DNA from: Thermoguttaceae bacterium
Lineage (GTDB): Bacteria > Planctomycetota > Planctomycetia > Pirellulales > Thermoguttaceae
Direction of reading: 5' to 3'
DNA length: 51,103 bases
Assembly (NCBI GenBank): GCA_028695965.1
Contig: JAQVHZ010000011.1
Location: forward strand, 1 to 51,103
The notes below the pieces were generated by a model, which had not been told where the DNA came from, made no database searches, and was given only the letters and a program-made list of their open reading frames with translations. Within the stretch, counting starts at the first letter, position 1. Every line of letters begins with the position of its first letter. The position numbers and the translations under genes were made by a program. Of this stretch, positions 16,103 through 26,285 are shown piece by piece.

Positions 16103-16173
16103 GCGGGTGTAGCTCAACGGTAGAGCGACAGCCTTCCAAGCTGACGACGAGGGTTCGACTCCCTTCACCCGCT
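16103..16173 (+). tRNA. tRNA-Gly (anticodon UCC)
   Basis: A 71-base cloverleaf: acceptor GCGGGTG/CACCCGC, anticodon loop CTTCCAA giving TCC, T-arm AGGGT-TCGACTC-CCTTC. The outer anticodon-stem pair is an A-A mismatch. Confidence 0.93.
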
Positions 16174-16275
16174 TTACGATCTGTCGAATTGTTTCGACGG
16201 ACGGCGTTAATCGTCGGAGGAATTTGGGGCTTCGCTCCACCCGGCGATTCAGGCGCCCCAATCAGGTCCTATGGC

Positions 16276-16348
16276 GCACCCGTAGCTCAGTCGGCAGAGC
16301 GCGTCCTTGGTAAGGACGAGGTCATGAGTTCGAATCTCATCGGGTGCT
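16276..16348 (+). tRNA. tRNA-Thr (anticodon GGU)
   Basis: A 73-base cloverleaf: acceptor GCACCCG/CGGGTGC, anticodon stem CGTCC/GGACG with loop TTGGTAA giving GGT. It is followed by TTTTTT and then tuf 79 bases on. Confidence 0.95.
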
Positions 16349-16427
16349 TTTTTTCGAGGCCCTGAGAGGGGAGTTATCGCTTTATTGTACCTTGAATGCC
16401 CCGTTCCTATTGTAGGGAGATTATTAA

Positions 16428-17624
16428 ATGGCGAAGGAAACTTTCGTTCGTAACAAACCGCACGTCAACGTCGGTACCATTGGACACATCGACCACGGCA
16501 AAACGACTCTTACCAGCGCGATTTTGGCTGTTCAAGCCGTCAAGAGTCTCGCTAAAGTTAAGTCCTACGCTGAAATCGCTAAGGGCGGTACGGTTCGCGA
16601 CGCGACTAAAACGGTTACCATTGCCGCCGCGCACGTTGAATACGAAACCGAAAAACGCCACTATGCGCACATCGACTGCCCCGGACACGCCGACTTCATC
16701 AAAAACATGATCACCGGCGCGGCGCAAATGGACGGCGCGATTCTCGTCGTCTCCGCCGTTGACGGTCCGATGCCGCAAACTGCTGAACACGTTCTTTTGG
16801 CTCGTCAGGTTAACGTTCCGAAGCTCGTCGTCTTCATGAACAAGTGCGACCTCGTCGAAGACGAAGAACTCCTCGAATTGGTTGAACTCGAAATCCGCGA
16901 ACTTCTCACGAAGTACGATTTCGACGGCGACAATGTCACGGTCATCCGGGGCGCCGCTCTTGCCGCGCAGCAAAATCCGACCGATCCAGCCGCCGCCAAG
17001 TGCATCGACGAACTCATGGACGCGATCGACAACGACATTCCGGAACCTGTCCGCGAAGTCGACAAGCCGTTCCTGTTGGCTGTTGAAGACGTCTTCTCGA
17101 TCGAAGGCCGCGGTACTGTCGCCACCGGTCGTATCGAGCGCGGCGTCGTCAAAGTTTCTGACGAAGTCGAAATCGTCGGTCTTGGCGAATCTCGCAAAAC
17201 CGTCTGCACCGGCGTTGAAATGTTCAAGAAGAGCATGGAATGCGGCGAAGCCGGCGACAACGTCGGCCTTCTTCTCCGCGGTATCAAGCGCGAAGATATC
17301 CAACGCGGTCAGTGCATCTGCAAGCCCGGTTCCGTTGCCCCGCATATGGAATTCGAAGCTGACGTCTATGTCCTGAGCAAGGAAGAAGGCGGCCGCAGCA
17401 CCCCGTTCGTGTCTGGCTACCGTCCGCAATTCTACTTCCGCACGACCGACGTTACCGGCTCGGTCAACTTGCCCGAAGACGTCCAAATGTGCATGCCCGG
17501 CGACCACGTCAAGATGACCGTCGACCTCATCGCTCCGATCGCGATGGAGCAAAACGTTCGTTTCGCTATCCGCGAAGGCGGCAGAACGGTCGGTTCTGGC
17601 GTCGTTACGAAGATCATTAAGTAG
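16428..17624 (+). CDS. tuf: Elongation factor Tu
   Basis: A 398-residue translational GTPase that delivers aminoacyl-tRNA to the ribosome. G1 is GHIDHGKT (19-26), followed by DCPGHAD and NKCD, then two beta-barrel domains ([29 protein letters not shown]). The switch I region is unusual: where most bacteria have RGITI it reads KTVTI (61-65), and the preceding segment is KGGTVRDAT. The Mg-coordinating Thr64 is kept. From memory, other planctomycete EF-Tu sequences share this form; this was not checked. The start follows AGGGAGATTATTAA. It lies directly after tRNA-Thr, as in the thrT-tufB arrangement of enterobacteria. Confidence 0.97.
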   Translation: MAKETFVRNKPHVNVGTIGHIDHGKTTLTSAILAVQAVKSLAKVKSYAEIAKGGTVRDATKTVTIAAAHVEYETEKRHYAHIDCPGHADFIKNMITGAAQMDGAILVVSAVDGPMPQTAEHVLLARQVNVPKLVVFMNKCDLVEDEELLELVELEIRELLTKYDFDGDNVTVIRGAALAAQQNPTDPAAAKCIDELMDAIDNDIPEPVREVDKPFLLAVEDVFSIEGRGTVATGRIERGVVKVSDEVEIVGLGESRKTVCTGVEMFKKSMECGEAGDNVGLLLRGIKREDIQRGQCICKPGSVAPHMEFEADVYVLSKEEGGRSTPFVSGYRPQFYFRTTDVTGSVNLPEDVQMCMPGDHVKMTVDLIAPIAMEQNVRFAIREGGRTVGSGVVTKIIK

Positions 17625-17642
17625 TATCTGCACACAAAGCGA

Positions 17643-17669
17643 GCGCGGCGATTCACGCATCCGCCGCGC
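17643..17669 (+). other. GC-rich hairpin between tuf and tRNA-Trp
   Basis: GCGCGGCG (17643-17650) pairs perfectly with CGCCGCGC (17662-17669) without a T-run. It is a candidate processing site that would separate tuf mRNA from the tRNA-Trp precursor. Confidence 0.45.
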
Positions 17670-17710
17670 GCTGCTGATCGACGAACAGCCGTTTGGCGCG
17701 TTCGTCAACT

Positions 17711-17783
17711 AGGGGAGTCGTCCAATTGGTAGGGCACCGGTCTCCAAAACCGGCTGTTGGGAGTTCGAGTCTCTTCTCCCCTG
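17711..17783 (+). tRNA. tRNA-Trp (anticodon CCA)
   Basis: A 73-base cloverleaf: acceptor AGGGGAG/CTCCCCT, anticodon stem CCGGT/ACCGG with loop CTCCAAA giving CCA. It lies just before secE, a very widespread bacterial arrangement. Confidence 0.96.
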
Positions 17784-17797
17784 CTTTTAACTCTGAG

Positions 17798-17834
17798 AAA
17801 GGCGCTCGTCGAGGTAATCGAGAGCGCCTTTTTT
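17798..17834 (+). terminator. Terminator between tRNA-Trp and secE
   Basis: AAAGGCGCTC (17798-17807) pairs with GAGCGCCTTT (17822-17831) around a 14-base loop, with TTTTTT at the end. It should stop most tRNA/tuf transcription, so secE would need readthrough or its own promoter in the 90 bases that follow. Confidence 0.85.
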
Positions 17835-17924
17835 GAACGACGCACAACCAGGCGAAACGCACAATCAACAAGGCAGGCGCCTCGTTCGTGAGTCGATTAC
17901 CTATCCATCGTAGGGACTGTAGCT

Positions 17925-18320
17925 ATGAAATTTCTCAAAGTTCTTCTTTCGACGAACCTTTATAAGAGTTCGCAAGGACGTATTGTTCGCCGAAGCACCT
18001 TTGTCGGCTTGACGCTTGTTTTTCTCCTTGGCTCTTATAATTTGTTCGACGGGTCTGGACCTTGGAGTTCGTTCTCGAACATTGCCGCAATTCTGGTCGC
18101 CGCGCTTGGAACCTGGTTCTCCTTCCGTATGGTCAACTACCCGACGTTCGCCGACTTCCTCGTTTCCGTAGAAGCGGAAATGAACAAAGTCTCCTGGCCT
18201 TCGAAGAAAGAACTTTTGGCGAACACTAAGGTCGTTTTGATCTTTATGCTCCTGTTCACGATCCTTATCTATGTATACGACGTCATTTTCGCAGGGGTCT
18301 TCAGTTTTTTAAAGATATAA
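17925..18320 (+). CDS. secE: Preprotein translocase subunit SecE
   Basis: A 131-residue inner-membrane subunit of the SecYEG channel. The conserved amphipathic helix and last membrane segment, FLVSVEAEMNKVSWPSKKEL then a hydrophobic stretch to the C-terminus, are typical of SecE. Two additional hydrophobic segments lie upstream (about 29-42 and 53-67), a three-helix form like that of Escherichia coli. The start follows TAGGGACTGTAGCT. It is placed between tRNA-Trp and nusG, as in most bacteria. Confidence 0.93.
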   Translation: MKFLKVLLSTNLYKSSQGRIVRRSTFVGLTLVFLLGSYNLFDGSGPWSSFSNIAAILVAALGTWFSFRMVNYPTFADFLVSVEAEMNKVSWPSKKELLANTKVVLIFMLLFTILIYVYDVIFAGVFSFLKI

Positions 18321-18492
18321 AGCGTTCGTCGTGGTTTGAACGCAAGAAGAAAATTGCGTCGACTCCTACCCTTGACGAATGGTATTTTAATGGTAACATT
18401 GGTCGAAATTTACGTGAAAGCGTTTCGGCGCGACGGTCCCTCGAGTCTGAACGTTGCGAATAATTTCGACGCAGACATTCAAGGACGACGCC

Positions 18493-19131
18493 ATGGCCGA
18501 CTACGTTGACAAAGCAGAAAACGTTGACAAAAAAGACAACGTTGAACAAACCGACGCCCGAGCGGAAACAGCAGCGGAAACAGAAGCTCAATGGTACATC
18601 CTCAAAGTTCAAGTGAATCGCGAGGAACGGGTTCAACGCGAGCTCAAAGACCGCGTCAAAATTGCCGGATTAGAAAAATACATTGAACAGGTCCTTGTTC
18701 CTGTTGAGCGTTATATCGTTCCCGCAAGGAACGCCAAGAAAGAGCATATTACAAAGACGCGCAAGCTTTATCCAGGTTACATCATTGTGAAGATGGTCCT
18801 GAACGACGACACCTGGTTCCTCATGCGCGAAACTCCTGGCGTAGGCGACTTTACAGGTTCCTACGGCAAACCCCTCCCGATGACGGCTGAAGACGTTGAA
18901 CGGATGCTGAAAACGGAGGACGAGGCTTCCGAACAGCCTAAATTGGAAATACCGTATGCCGTCGGCGATCGCGTCAAGATCAAAGACGGAACGTTTAAAG
19001 ATACTGAGGGAATCGTCTCCTTGATCGAGGCGGACGGCAATGTTACCGTCGACATCGTTTTCCTCGGGAGAAACACATCTGTCGCTTTCGAATATTGGCA
19101 GGTGGAAAAAGTAGAAGTCAGCCAGTTCTGA
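18493..19131 (+). CDS. nusG: Transcription elongation/antitermination factor NusG
   Basis: A 212-residue RNA polymerase-associated factor that couples transcription to Rho or the ribosome. After an acidic N-terminal extension of about 30 residues comes the NGN domain (WYILKVQVNREERVQREL, then RKLYPGYIIVKM and the PGV segment). The C-terminal KOW domain is GDRVKIKDGTFKDTEGIV. The ATG at 18493 follows AAGGACGAC; the frame is open from a TTG at 18454 but without a better ribosome-binding site. The acidic extension is longer than in most NusG proteins. It is followed by the ribosomal protein operon. Confidence 0.95.
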   Translation: MADYVDKAENVDKKDNVEQTDARAETAAETEAQWYILKVQVNREERVQRELKDRVKIAGLEKYIEQVLVPVERYIVPARNAKKEHITKTRKLYPGYIIVKMVLNDDTWFLMRETPGVGDFTGSYGKPLPMTAEDVERMLKTEDEASEQPKLEIPYAVGDRVKIKDGTFKDTEGIVSLIEADGNVTVDIVFLGRNTSVAFEYWQVEKVEVSQF

Positions 19132-19237
19132 AAAACGCAAGTTTTTCTATTCCTGGGTCAAAGCGCCAAATATCGACGTCGATATAGTCGGCTTGGGAAG
19201 AAAAGGACGGTTGACGCACAATTAAAGGATTTTAACA

Positions 19238-19663
19238 ATGGCTAAGCAACTGCAAGCAATCGTGAAGTTCCATGCCACGGGCGGTCAAGCGACGGCGGCT
19301 CCGCCGGTCGGTACCGCGCTCGGTAAGTATGGACTTAACCTTGGTCAATTTGTCAAGGAATTTAACGATCGCACGAAGGTCTCGATGGGAATGCGTATTC
19401 CCGTCGTTGTCCGCGTCTATGCTGATCGTACGTTCGAATTAGAAACTAAGAGCCCTCACTCCGTCGACTTGATTAAGCAAGCCGCCGGAATCGATAAGGG
19501 TTCGTCCCGTGTTCCGAAGGAAAAGGTCGGAACGGTTACCGTCGCTAACCTCCAAGAAATTGTCAAGACGAAACAAAAGGACTTGAACGCTCGCGAATTG
19601 GAACGCGCCGTCCATATCCTCGCCGGAACAGCCCGTAGCATGGGCGTTGAGGTCGTCGACTAA
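19238..19663 (+). CDS. rplK: 50S ribosomal protein L11
   Basis: A 141-residue protein of the GTPase-associated centre of the large subunit that binds 23S rRNA with L10/L12. The N-terminal part starts MAKQLQAIVKFHATGGQATAAPPVG with the conserved proline helix PPVGTALG, followed by GLNLGQFVKEFN. The C-terminal rRNA-binding domain ends GTARSMGVEVVD. In many bacteria the N-terminus reads VKLQIPAG; here the equivalent is VKFHATGG, a small divergence near the thiostrepton-binding face. The start follows TTAAAGGA. Confidence 0.96.
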   Translation: MAKQLQAIVKFHATGGQATAAPPVGTALGKYGLNLGQFVKEFNDRTKVSMGMRIPVVVRVYADRTFELETKSPHSVDLIKQAAGIDKGSSRVPKEKVGTVTVANLQEIVKTKQKDLNARELERAVHILAGTARSMGVEVVD

Positions 19664-19816
19664 CCGCGTCGTTCGTTCGTCGATTCGAGAACGCGATCAA
19701 GACTACGCAGATCGCTGGCGCAAACTCTTCTCGAATAGAACGAGACTGGCTCTTGCCGTAAGGTCGGCAGGTTGACAATTGAGAATAAAAACACTTGAAA
19801 AGAATAAGACGATATA

Positions 19817-20503
19817 ATGGGTAAAGTTTCTAAGCGCATGAAGGCTATGGAAGCCAAGCTTCCTAAGGGCAAAACTGCTATGCCATTGGCTGACGCGGTT
19901 TCCTTGCTGAAAGAATTCAACACGACGAAATTTGATCAAACGGTCGAAATTTCGATGCGTTTGGGCGTCGATCCTAAGCAATCGGATCAGATTGTCCGCG
20001 GTTCTGTTGTTCTTCCAAATGGTATTGGTAAGACGCTCCGCGTCTTGGTCTTCGCCAAAGACGATAAAGCTGAAGAAGCTACGGCGGCAGGCGCTGATTA
20101 TGTTGGCGGCGCCGAATTGGCTGAAAAGATTAAGGGCGGTTGGTTTGACTTTGACGTCTGTATCGCGTGCCCGGATATGATGGGCGTCGTCGGTTCGCTC
20201 GGTCGCGTCCTTGGACCTCGCGGCTTGATGCCGTCTCCTAAGGCGGGCACCGTTACGATGGACGTCGAGAAGACGGTCAAAGAATACAAGGCTGGTAAAG
20301 TTGAATTCCGCAACGACAAGGGCGGCGTCGTCCACGGCGTCGTTGGCAAGCTCAGCTTTGAGGCTGATAAACTCGTTGAAAACATCACCACGTTTATTAG
20401 CTATGTCAACACCTTGAAGCCGGCGTCCGTGAAGGGCGTTTACGTTAAATCGATCGCGATTTCCGCCACGATGAGCCCTGGCGTCCGCGTTTTGCCCCAA
20501 TGA
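19817..20503 (+). CDS. rplA: 50S ribosomal protein L1
   Basis: A 228-residue L1-stalk protein that also commonly represses its own operon in bacteria. The signature segment [18 protein letters not shown] is present, as are [12 protein letters not shown] near the N-terminus and [15 protein letters not shown] at the end. The spacing of 153 bases from rplK is longer than usual, and I could not assign an L1-binding stem there with confidence. It ends 58 bases before rplJ. Confidence 0.96.
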   Translation: MGKVSKRMKAMEAKLPKGKTAMPLADAVSLLKEFNTTKFDQTVEISMRLGVDPKQSDQIVRGSVVLPNGIGKTLRVLVFAKDDKAEEATAAGADYVGGAELAEKIKGGWFDFDVCIACPDMMGVVGSLGRVLGPRGLMPSPKAGTVTMDVEKTVKEYKAGKVEFRNDKGGVVHGVVGKLSFEADKLVENITTFISYVNTLKPASVKGVYVKSIAISATMSPGVRVLPQ

Positions 20504-20561
20504 TTTCGGGCAACGGTCGATTATCTAGTCAAGAACCGCCCTTTAATCGAAGCAACTAACA

Positions 20562-21113
20562 ATGAGTAAATTTGTAAAAAATATTATTACCGAAGATCTG
20601 AAAAGACGCCTTGACGGCGTTGACAACGCTCTTCTCGTCAATGTTGTCGGTATGAAAGTGAACGACAGCAATAGCCTTCGCGCCACGCTCGCCGAAAAGG
20701 GCGTCAAGGTTATGGTCGTTAAGAACAGCTTGGCCGCTCGCGCTTTTGCGGACGATCCCTTGGGTCCTGCGTTCGACGGTCTTACCGGGAACGCGGCGGT
20801 CTGCTGGGGCGCGTCCGACATTGTCGCGCTTGCCAAAGAGGTCGTCAATGTTACTAAGGACAAGCGTTTCGCCAAGTTCAGCATTCTTGGCGGCGTTATG
20901 GACGGCGAATCTTTTGCCGCGCCTCAGGCTGTTGAAATCAGCAAGTGGCCTACTCGCGAAGAACAAATTGCGATTCTTCTCGGTCAGATCACCGGCGTCG
21001 GTTCGAAACTGTCCTCTCAACTCATTGCCTGCAGCTCGAATCTCGCGAGCCAAATCAAGCAGCGTTGGGACAAAGACGGCGAAGGCGAAGCGGAAGAATC
21101 CGCCGCTGAATGA
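20562..21113 (+). CDS. rplJ: 50S ribosomal protein L10
   Basis: A 183-residue base of the L12 stalk, binding 23S rRNA and anchoring L7/L12 dimers through its C-terminal helix. The N-terminal domain has LRATLAEKGVKVMVVKNSLAARAF, matching L10, and the C-terminal part ends in an acidic tail (GEAEESAAE). In many bacteria this protein regulates rplJL translation. A perfect 12-bp hairpin lies 24 bases after its stop, separating it from rplL. Confidence 0.93.
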   Translation: MSKFVKNIITEDLKRRLDGVDNALLVNVVGMKVNDSNSLRATLAEKGVKVMVVKNSLAARAFADDPLGPAFDGLTGNAAVCWGASDIVALAKEVVNVTKDKRFAKFSILGGVMDGESFAAPQAVEISKWPTREEQIAILLGQITGVGSKLSSQLIACSSNLASQIKQRWDKDGEGEAEESAAE

Positions 21114-21137
21114 GTTTACGATAAAATCGCGTCCTTT

Positions 21138-21171
21138 GAGCCGAGCGAATTGTTTTCAGTTCGCTCGGCTC
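21138..21171 (+). other. Perfect 12-bp hairpin between rplJ and rplL
   Basis: GAGCCGAGCGAA (21138-21149) and TTCGCTCGGCTC (21160-21171) pair perfectly around a 10-base loop, with no T-run after it. A second stem (GTCGTAA/TTACGAC, 21213-21228) and a third (CGCGA/TCGCG, 21275-21291) follow in the rplL leader. It is a likely RNA-processing or 5'-stabilising structure. Confidence 0.6.
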
Positions 21172-21337
21172 GAGGCGTCGACCGGTCGTCAGATCGGACG
21201 ATTGTATATTAGGTCGTAATTTTACGACATAAGAAAAATACTATTTTTTGCGCGGGCTCGCCGACCACGCTTTCCGCGATACAGGGTCGCGACCGAAGTT
21301 GTGGAAGATCCCCGCAACCACCAGAAAGGAATTTAAA

Positions 21338-21745
21338 ATGTCTGAAGAACGCGTTTTCTCCGACGAAATCAAAGCGATGGGCGACAAGATCATGGGTATG
21401 ACGCTGAAAGAAGCCAAAGAGCTCAGCGATTACCTCAAAGACGAATACGGCGTTGAACCCGCCGCTGGCGGCGCCGTCATGATGGCTGGTCCCGCCGCTG
21501 GCGCCGAAGTCGCTCCTGCCGAAGAAGTAAAGACCGAATTTGACGTCGTCCTCGAAGGTTTCGACGCTACCGCTAAGATCGCGGTCATCAAGGTCGTCCG
21601 CGCTGCCACCGGCGCGAGCCTTGGCGACGCCAAAGGCATGGTTGAAGGCGCTCCCAAAGCGATCAAGACCGGTCTCCCCAAAGACGAAGCCGACAAACTC
21701 AAGAAAGAACTCGAAGAAGCTGGCGGTAAAGTCTCGATCAAGTAA
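21338..21745 (+). CDS. rplL: 50S ribosomal protein L7/L12
   Basis: A 135-residue stalk protein that recruits translational GTPases. The N-terminal dimerisation part contains [20 protein letters not shown]. An Ala/Gly-rich hinge with Met (about 45-65) follows, then the C-terminal domain [23 protein letters not shown] with [19 protein letters not shown]. The start at 21338 follows AGAAAGGA; the frame is open 90 bases further up, but that part has no family similarity. The long structured leader of over 160 bases after rplJ suggests separate expression control, fitting the higher L12 stoichiometry. Confidence 0.96.
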   Translation: MSEERVFSDEIKAMGDKIMGMTLKEAKELSDYLKDEYGVEPAAGGAVMMAGPAAGAEVAPAEEVKTEFDVVLEGFDATAKIAVIKVVRAATGASLGDAKGMVEGAPKAIKTGLPKDEADKLKKELEEAGGKVSIK

Positions 21746-21784
21746 GATTGACCTCAGTATTTGATACTTCTTACAATCGACGAT

Positions 21785-21822
21785 AAAGGGCCCTGAGAAT
21801 TTTGTCTTGGGGCTCTTTTTTT
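21785..21822 (+). terminator. Terminator or attenuator after rplL
   Basis: AAAGGGCCCTGAGA and TCTTGGGGCTCTTT can pair with several G-U pairs, ending in seven T residues (21816-21822). In many bacteria a partial terminator lies between rplL and rpoB. Confidence 0.65.
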
Positions 21823-22149
21823 ATGCGCCTTGACGCCGGACGCGCCCCCTTATTCGAGACAGTCTGCACGCCAACGTCTCACAGACGTCGACATTGAGCG
21901 CTGCGCCGTCCTTTCAGGCAAGAGCGCCGCGCTTACTCGTCGAGAGCGCCAAGGAAGAACAGGAGAGGGGACGTCCGTTCTGGACATTAATCGGCGCGAC
22001 GCCTTGAATGCGGGAATATTCTCTCTTTTTTTGAACATGAGCCTTTTATCTTTTGCCGTTTCAGGCGATTTTATTGTTAAAAACAAAATAATCAACACAA
22101 TCGCTCTTTGTTCGCATAAAAGCATACAAAACGCATTTGTTTGAAAAAC

Positions 22150-22383
22150 TGTGAGTTAAACAAGATGGAATATAACGATTGTACGAAACAGGTTTTGCTA
22201 AATAATCGATAGTTTTTCAAGATGTCTAAAAAAGCCGGAAAAATATTTTAAAAAATATTAAAAAAATCTTAGGCGTTTTAATTCTTCTATTCGTTTTTAT
22301 ATTAAAAATTTTTTTAGAAACCTTAAAAACACCCTCAAAAGCGGAAATATCCCCCTTTTAAGTTTCCAAAACTGATGTATACT
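22150..22383 (+). promoter_or_regulatory. AT-rich upstream region and promoter of rpoB
   Basis: Between rplL (ends 21745) and rpoB there are about 700 bases without a convincing gene. From about 22150 to 22350 the sequence is extremely AT-rich with repeated A- and T-tracts, like UP elements. TATACT (22378-22383) is a good -10 box 67 bases before rpoB; the -35 (about CTTTTA, 22355-22360) is weak. Transcription of rpoBC therefore probably has its own strong promoter in addition to readthrough. Confidence 0.5.
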
Positions 22384-22449
22384 CAAGGTTCGGCATTTTT
22401 TGCCAATTAGAATCATACGTTCTATACCTGACCGGGAGGAAAGCTCTGA

Positions 22450-25400
22450 ATGGCGGTTACATCACAACGGAAGTTAACGCTGAACGATACGCGCCACTTC
22501 GGCAACCACAGCGCGACGTTTCAGGTCCCCGACTTGACGATTCTGCAAACGCAAAGTTATGCGAATTTCTTACAACTCGACGTTCCCCCAAATGAACGTG
22601 AAGACCAAGGTCTTGAATCTGTATTACGAGAAGCGTTTCCTATTGAGAACTACGAAAAGACGGCTCGTCTTGAGTATGTTAGTTACGAACTCGAAAAGCC
22701 CCGATATTCTCCTGACGAATGCCGCCGTCTGCACTTGACGTACGGCCGTCCGTTCCGCGTCCGCCTTCGACTTGTAAAAGACGGTCAAGACGCGATAGAA
22801 GAAGACGTCTATCTTGGCGAGCTTCCGATCATGCTTGGCGGCGGCGAATTCATCATCAACGGCGCGGAGCGCGTCGTCGTCAACCAATTGCACCGCAGCC
22901 CCGGCGTCGACTTCCTTACGAAAGACGACGCAGATCGCAAGATTTACAGCTGCCGCATCATTCCGGAGCGCGGAAGCTGGATCGAATTTGAAATTACGCG
23001 TAAAGCGACGATTTCCGTTCGTATCGACCAAAGCCAAAAGCTTGCAGTGATGACGCTTCTCCGCGCGATGGACGAGAAATACAGCTCCGACGCGGCGATT
23101 ATCCGCGCGTTCTACAAGACGAAAGTCGTCAAGATTGTCGGTCCTGAATCGGTCGCCGACCTCGAAAACAAGATCGCGGTTGGGGACGTCGTCTATCCGG
23201 GCGATTCGGCGCACGCCGACGAAATCATTGTTGAGTCGGGCTCGCTCATCAACAACCAGCTTGCCGAACAGATCTGCACTTCCGGCGTTACTCGCGTCGA
23301 AGTGATGAGCAATCCGCGCAATAAGCTGCTCCTGAACTCGCTTGCCGAAGACAAAACAATCTCGCACGAGCACGCGCTGCTGACGATCTTCAAGAGGCTC
23401 CGACCGGGCAACCCCGCGATCCTCGAAAAAGCCAGAGACCTTTTCCGCGATAAATTCTTCGATCCGACCCGGTACCGATTAGGCCGCGTCGGACGTTTCC
23501 GGATGATCCGCAAGCTTCATCCCAATATCGATCCAGATTCGCCTGAAGCTAATCTTGACGATACCGTTCTGCGCGCCGAAGACGTCATCGACTGCGTTAC
23601 GTACCTCAATAAGCTTTGGGGCGGCGAAGACGGCGTTTCGCTCGACGATATCGACCACTTGGGGAACCGTCGTCTGCGCACGATCGACGAACTCGCAAGC
23701 GAAGAAATCCGCAAAGGCTTCTTGAAGCTGAGACGCACCGTTCAAGAGCGTCTGCGCGATCAAGAGCGTCCTTGCCAAATCGTCAACACCAAGAATATTT
23801 CGTTCGCGATCGACTCCTTCTTTGGCCGCTGCGAATTGTCGCAGGTCGTCGACCAAACGAACCCGTTGTCGATGCTCACGCACGAACGCCGTTTGTCCGC
23901 GTTGGGTCCCGGCGGCTTGAATCGTAAACGCGCCGGCTTCGAAGTTCGCGACGTCCACTCGTCTCACTACGGGCGCATTTGCCCGATCGAGACGCCTGAA
24001 GGTCAGAACATCGGTCTTATTTCCTATTTGTCCCTCTACGCGAGCATCGACGAATTCGGATTCTTGACCTCTCCTTACCGCCGCGTCGTCAAGGGCGTCT
24101 TGACCGACGAAGTCGATTTCCTGCGCGCCGATAGGGAACACTATATGCGCTTGGCTCCTGCCGACACGCAAGTTGAACGTTCTAAGAAACATCCTTACGG
24201 CGTCCTGGTTCCAGACCCGACCACGGGCTTGGTTCTTGTGCGCCACGCCGGCGAATACGTTCAAATCGCTCCTGAAGACGTCGACTACATCGACGTCGCT
24301 CCGAACCAAATGATCGGCGTTTCCGCAGGTCTCATCCCGTTCCTTGAACATGACGACGCGAACCGCGCGCTCATGGGCTCGAATATGCAGCGGCAGGCGG
24401 TGCCGCTTCTCGTTTCCGAAGCGCCGGTCGTTGCGACTGGTCTTGAAGACGCGGTGGCGCTCAACTCCAGCTTGCTTGTTCGCGCGAAAAAGGCGGGAAC
24501 TGTTACGTATGTCGACGCGCTCAAGATTATTATCGACGACGATGTTTACGCCTTGCGCAAGTTTGCCGGCTTGAACGGCTGCACCTGCCAAAACCAGCGC
24601 CCGATCGTTCAGCTCGGGCAAGAAGTGGAAGAAGGCCAGGTTATTGCAGACGGCGCATGCACCGACAACGGCGTCTTGGCGCTCGGCCGCAACGTGCTCG
24701 TCGCGTTTATGGTTTGGGACGGCTTCAACTACGAAGACGCGATTATTCTCAGCGAAGAGCTCGTTGAAAAAGACGTCTACACGTCCATCCACATCGAAGA
24801 ATACGAAGCTGAAGTCCGTGAGACGAAGCTCGGCCGCGAACAATTCACGAAAGATATTCCGAACGTTTCCGAAAAAGCGCGCGTCAATCTCGACGAAAAC
24901 GGCATCGTCTATGTCGGAACCTACGTCAACCGCGGCGACGTCCTCGTCGGTAAAACGGCGCCGAAGAGCAAGACGGAACTCTCTCCGGAAGAGAAGCTTC
25001 TGCACGCTATATTCGGCCGCGCGGGCGAAGACGTCAAAGACGAATCGCTCGTCGTGCCCGCAGGCGTCGAAGGCGTCGTTTTGGGAACCTATCACTTCCG
25101 CAGCAGCGCGAGCCTCTCGGCGGACGAACGCCGTCAATTCGACGCCGAAAAGACCGAAATCACGATGCGCGGCAATATGAAGGTCGCCGACGTCTTTGCG
25201 GAAATGATCAATCGCATGACCGAAATTGTCGGCAACACCATCAACGCTCACGACGGCGCAGCCCTCATCGAAGAACGTAAACTTGAAGAAATCACCATGC
25301 TGGCCAAGACCTACTCCTTCGTCAGAATGTGCGATAACAACGGGATCGAGGTCGGGTCGGACGAATACGACGAATGCCGACGCGTCTATGCTGAAATGCG

Positions 25401-26262
25401 AGGCAGTCTCGAAAAGGCGATCGACGAACGCGACCGCGACGTCAGCGCGATCGACTGCGGCGACCAGCTCAAGCGCGGCGTCCTGCAGATGGTCAAAGTA
25501 TACATTGCGACCAAGCGCACGATTTCGGTCGGCGACAAGATGGCGGGCCGACACGGCAACAAGGGCGTTATCGCAAAGATTCTTCCGAAAGAAGACATGC
25601 CGTTCCTGGCGGACGGCACGCCGATCCAGATCATGTTAAATCCGTTGGGCGTTCCGTCTCGTATGAACGTCGGTCAGATTCTGGAAACCCACTTGGGTTG
25701 GGCGGCGGTTACGATGGGCTACCGCGCGATTACGCCGTGTTTCGACGGCGCAACTGAGCCGATCGCCAACGAAGAACTTGAAAAAGCCGGCTTGCCGCGC
25801 AATGGTAAAGTCCAATTGTACGACGGCCGCACCGGCGAACCTTTTGCGCAAGAGACGACGGTCGGCTACATCTACATGATGAAACTGCACCACCTTGTCG
25901 ACGACAAGGTCCATGCGCGCAGCACCGGTCCTTACTCGCTCATTACGCAACAGCCTCTTGGCGGCAAGGCGCGCTCCGGCGGCCAGCGTTACGGTGAAAT
26001 GGAAGTTTGGGCGTTGGAAGCTTATGGAGCGGCGTACACGCTTCAAGAGCTCATGACGGTCAAGTCGGACGACGTTGAAGGCCGTACGAAGATCTACGAA
26101 GCGATGGTCAGCAGCACCAACACCCTGGAAGCCGGCACGCCCGCGAGCTTTGACGTTCTCGTCAACGAGGTCAAGGGGCTTGCGCTCGATATGAGCCTTG
26201 TGCCAGCCCAGAACAAAGACGTTCTGCCTTTGCCCGCCGACCGTGCTGGTTTCGCCTACTGA
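22450..26262 (+). CDS. rpoB: DNA-directed RNA polymerase subunit beta
   Basis: The 1270-residue beta subunit of the core enzyme. Typical segments include [24 protein letters not shown], the rifampicin-pocket region [50 protein letters not shown], and the C-terminal [18 protein letters not shown]. Key rifampicin-contact residues (Q, D, H and S of [15 protein letters not shown]) look wild-type. The start follows GGGAGGAAA at 8 bases. There is no intein. The gene is slightly shorter than the Escherichia coli subunit (1342), consistent with lacking some lineage insertions. Confidence 0.98.
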   Translation: MAVTSQRKLTLNDTRHFGNHSATFQVPDLTILQTQSYANFLQLDVPPNEREDQGLESVLREAFPIENYEKTARLEYVSYELEKPRYSPDECRRLHLTYGRPFRVRLRLVKDGQDAIEEDVYLGELPIMLGGGEFIINGAERVVVNQLHRSPGVDFLTKDDADRKIYSCRIIPERGSWIEFEITRKATISVRIDQSQKLAVMTLLRAMDEKYSSDAAIIRAFYKTKVVKIVGPESVADLENKIAVGDVVYPGDSAHADEIIVESGSLINNQLAEQICTSGVTRVEVMSNPRNKLLLNSLAEDKTISHEHALLTIFKRLRPGNPAILEKARDLFRDKFFDPTRYRLGRVGRFRMIRKLHPNIDPDSPEANLDDTVLRAEDVIDCVTYLNKLWGGEDGVSLDDIDHLGNRRLRTIDELASEEIRKGFLKLRRTVQERLRDQERPCQIVNTKNISFAIDSFFGRCELSQVVDQTNPLSMLTHERRLSALGPGGLNRKRAGFEVRDVHSSHYGRICPIETPEGQNIGLISYLSLYASIDEFGFLTSPYRRVVKGVLTDEVDFLRADREHYMRLAPADTQVERSKKHPYGVLVPDPTTGLVLVRHAGEYVQIAPEDVDYIDVAPNQMIGVSAGLIPFLEHDDANRALMGSNMQRQAVPLLVSEAPVVATGLEDAVALNSSLLVRAKKAGTVTYVDALKIIIDDDVYALRKFAGLNGCTCQNQRPIVQLGQEVEEGQVIADGACTDNGVLALGRNVLVAFMVWDGFNYEDAIILSEELVEKDVYTSIHIEEYEAEVRETKLGREQFTKDIPNVSEKARVNLDENGIVYVGTYVNRGDVLVGKTAPKSKTELSPEEKLLHAIFGRAGEDVKDESLVVPAGVEGVVLGTYHFRSSASLSADERRQFDAEKTEITMRGNMKVADVFAEMINRMTEIVGNTINAHDGAALIEERKLEEITMLAKTYSFVRMCDNNGIEVGSDEYDECRRVYAEMRGSLEKAIDERDRDVSAIDCGDQLKRGVLQMVKVYIATKRTISVGDKMAGRHGNKGVIAKILPKEDMPFLADGTPIQIMLNPLGVPSRMNVGQILETHLGWAAVTMGYRAITPCFDGATEPIANEELEKAGLPRNGKVQLYDGRTGEPFAQETTVGYIYMMKLHHLVDDKVHARSTGPYSLITQQPLGGKARSGGQRYGEMEVWALEAYGAAYTLQELMTVKSDDVEGRTKIYEAMVSSTNTLEAGTPASFDVLVNEVKGLALDMSLVPAQNKDVLPLPADRAGFAY

Positions 26263-26285
26263 GCCTCAACAGTCCTTTACTGCTA

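Noticed and set aside
21830-22144. A 104-codon frame between rplL and rpoB
   Set aside because: No ribosome-binding site, arginine-rich then random composition, and it runs into the AT-rich promoter region.
23825-23935. Substitutions around the rifampicin pocket of rpoB
   Set aside because: The main contact residues are unchanged; remaining differences look like normal lineage variation.
23479-25554. A 691-codon open frame antisense to rpoB
   Set aside because: It mirrors codon bias of rpoB (frequent GAC/GTC/CGC words leave the opposite strand open), has no family signature and no ribosome-binding site.
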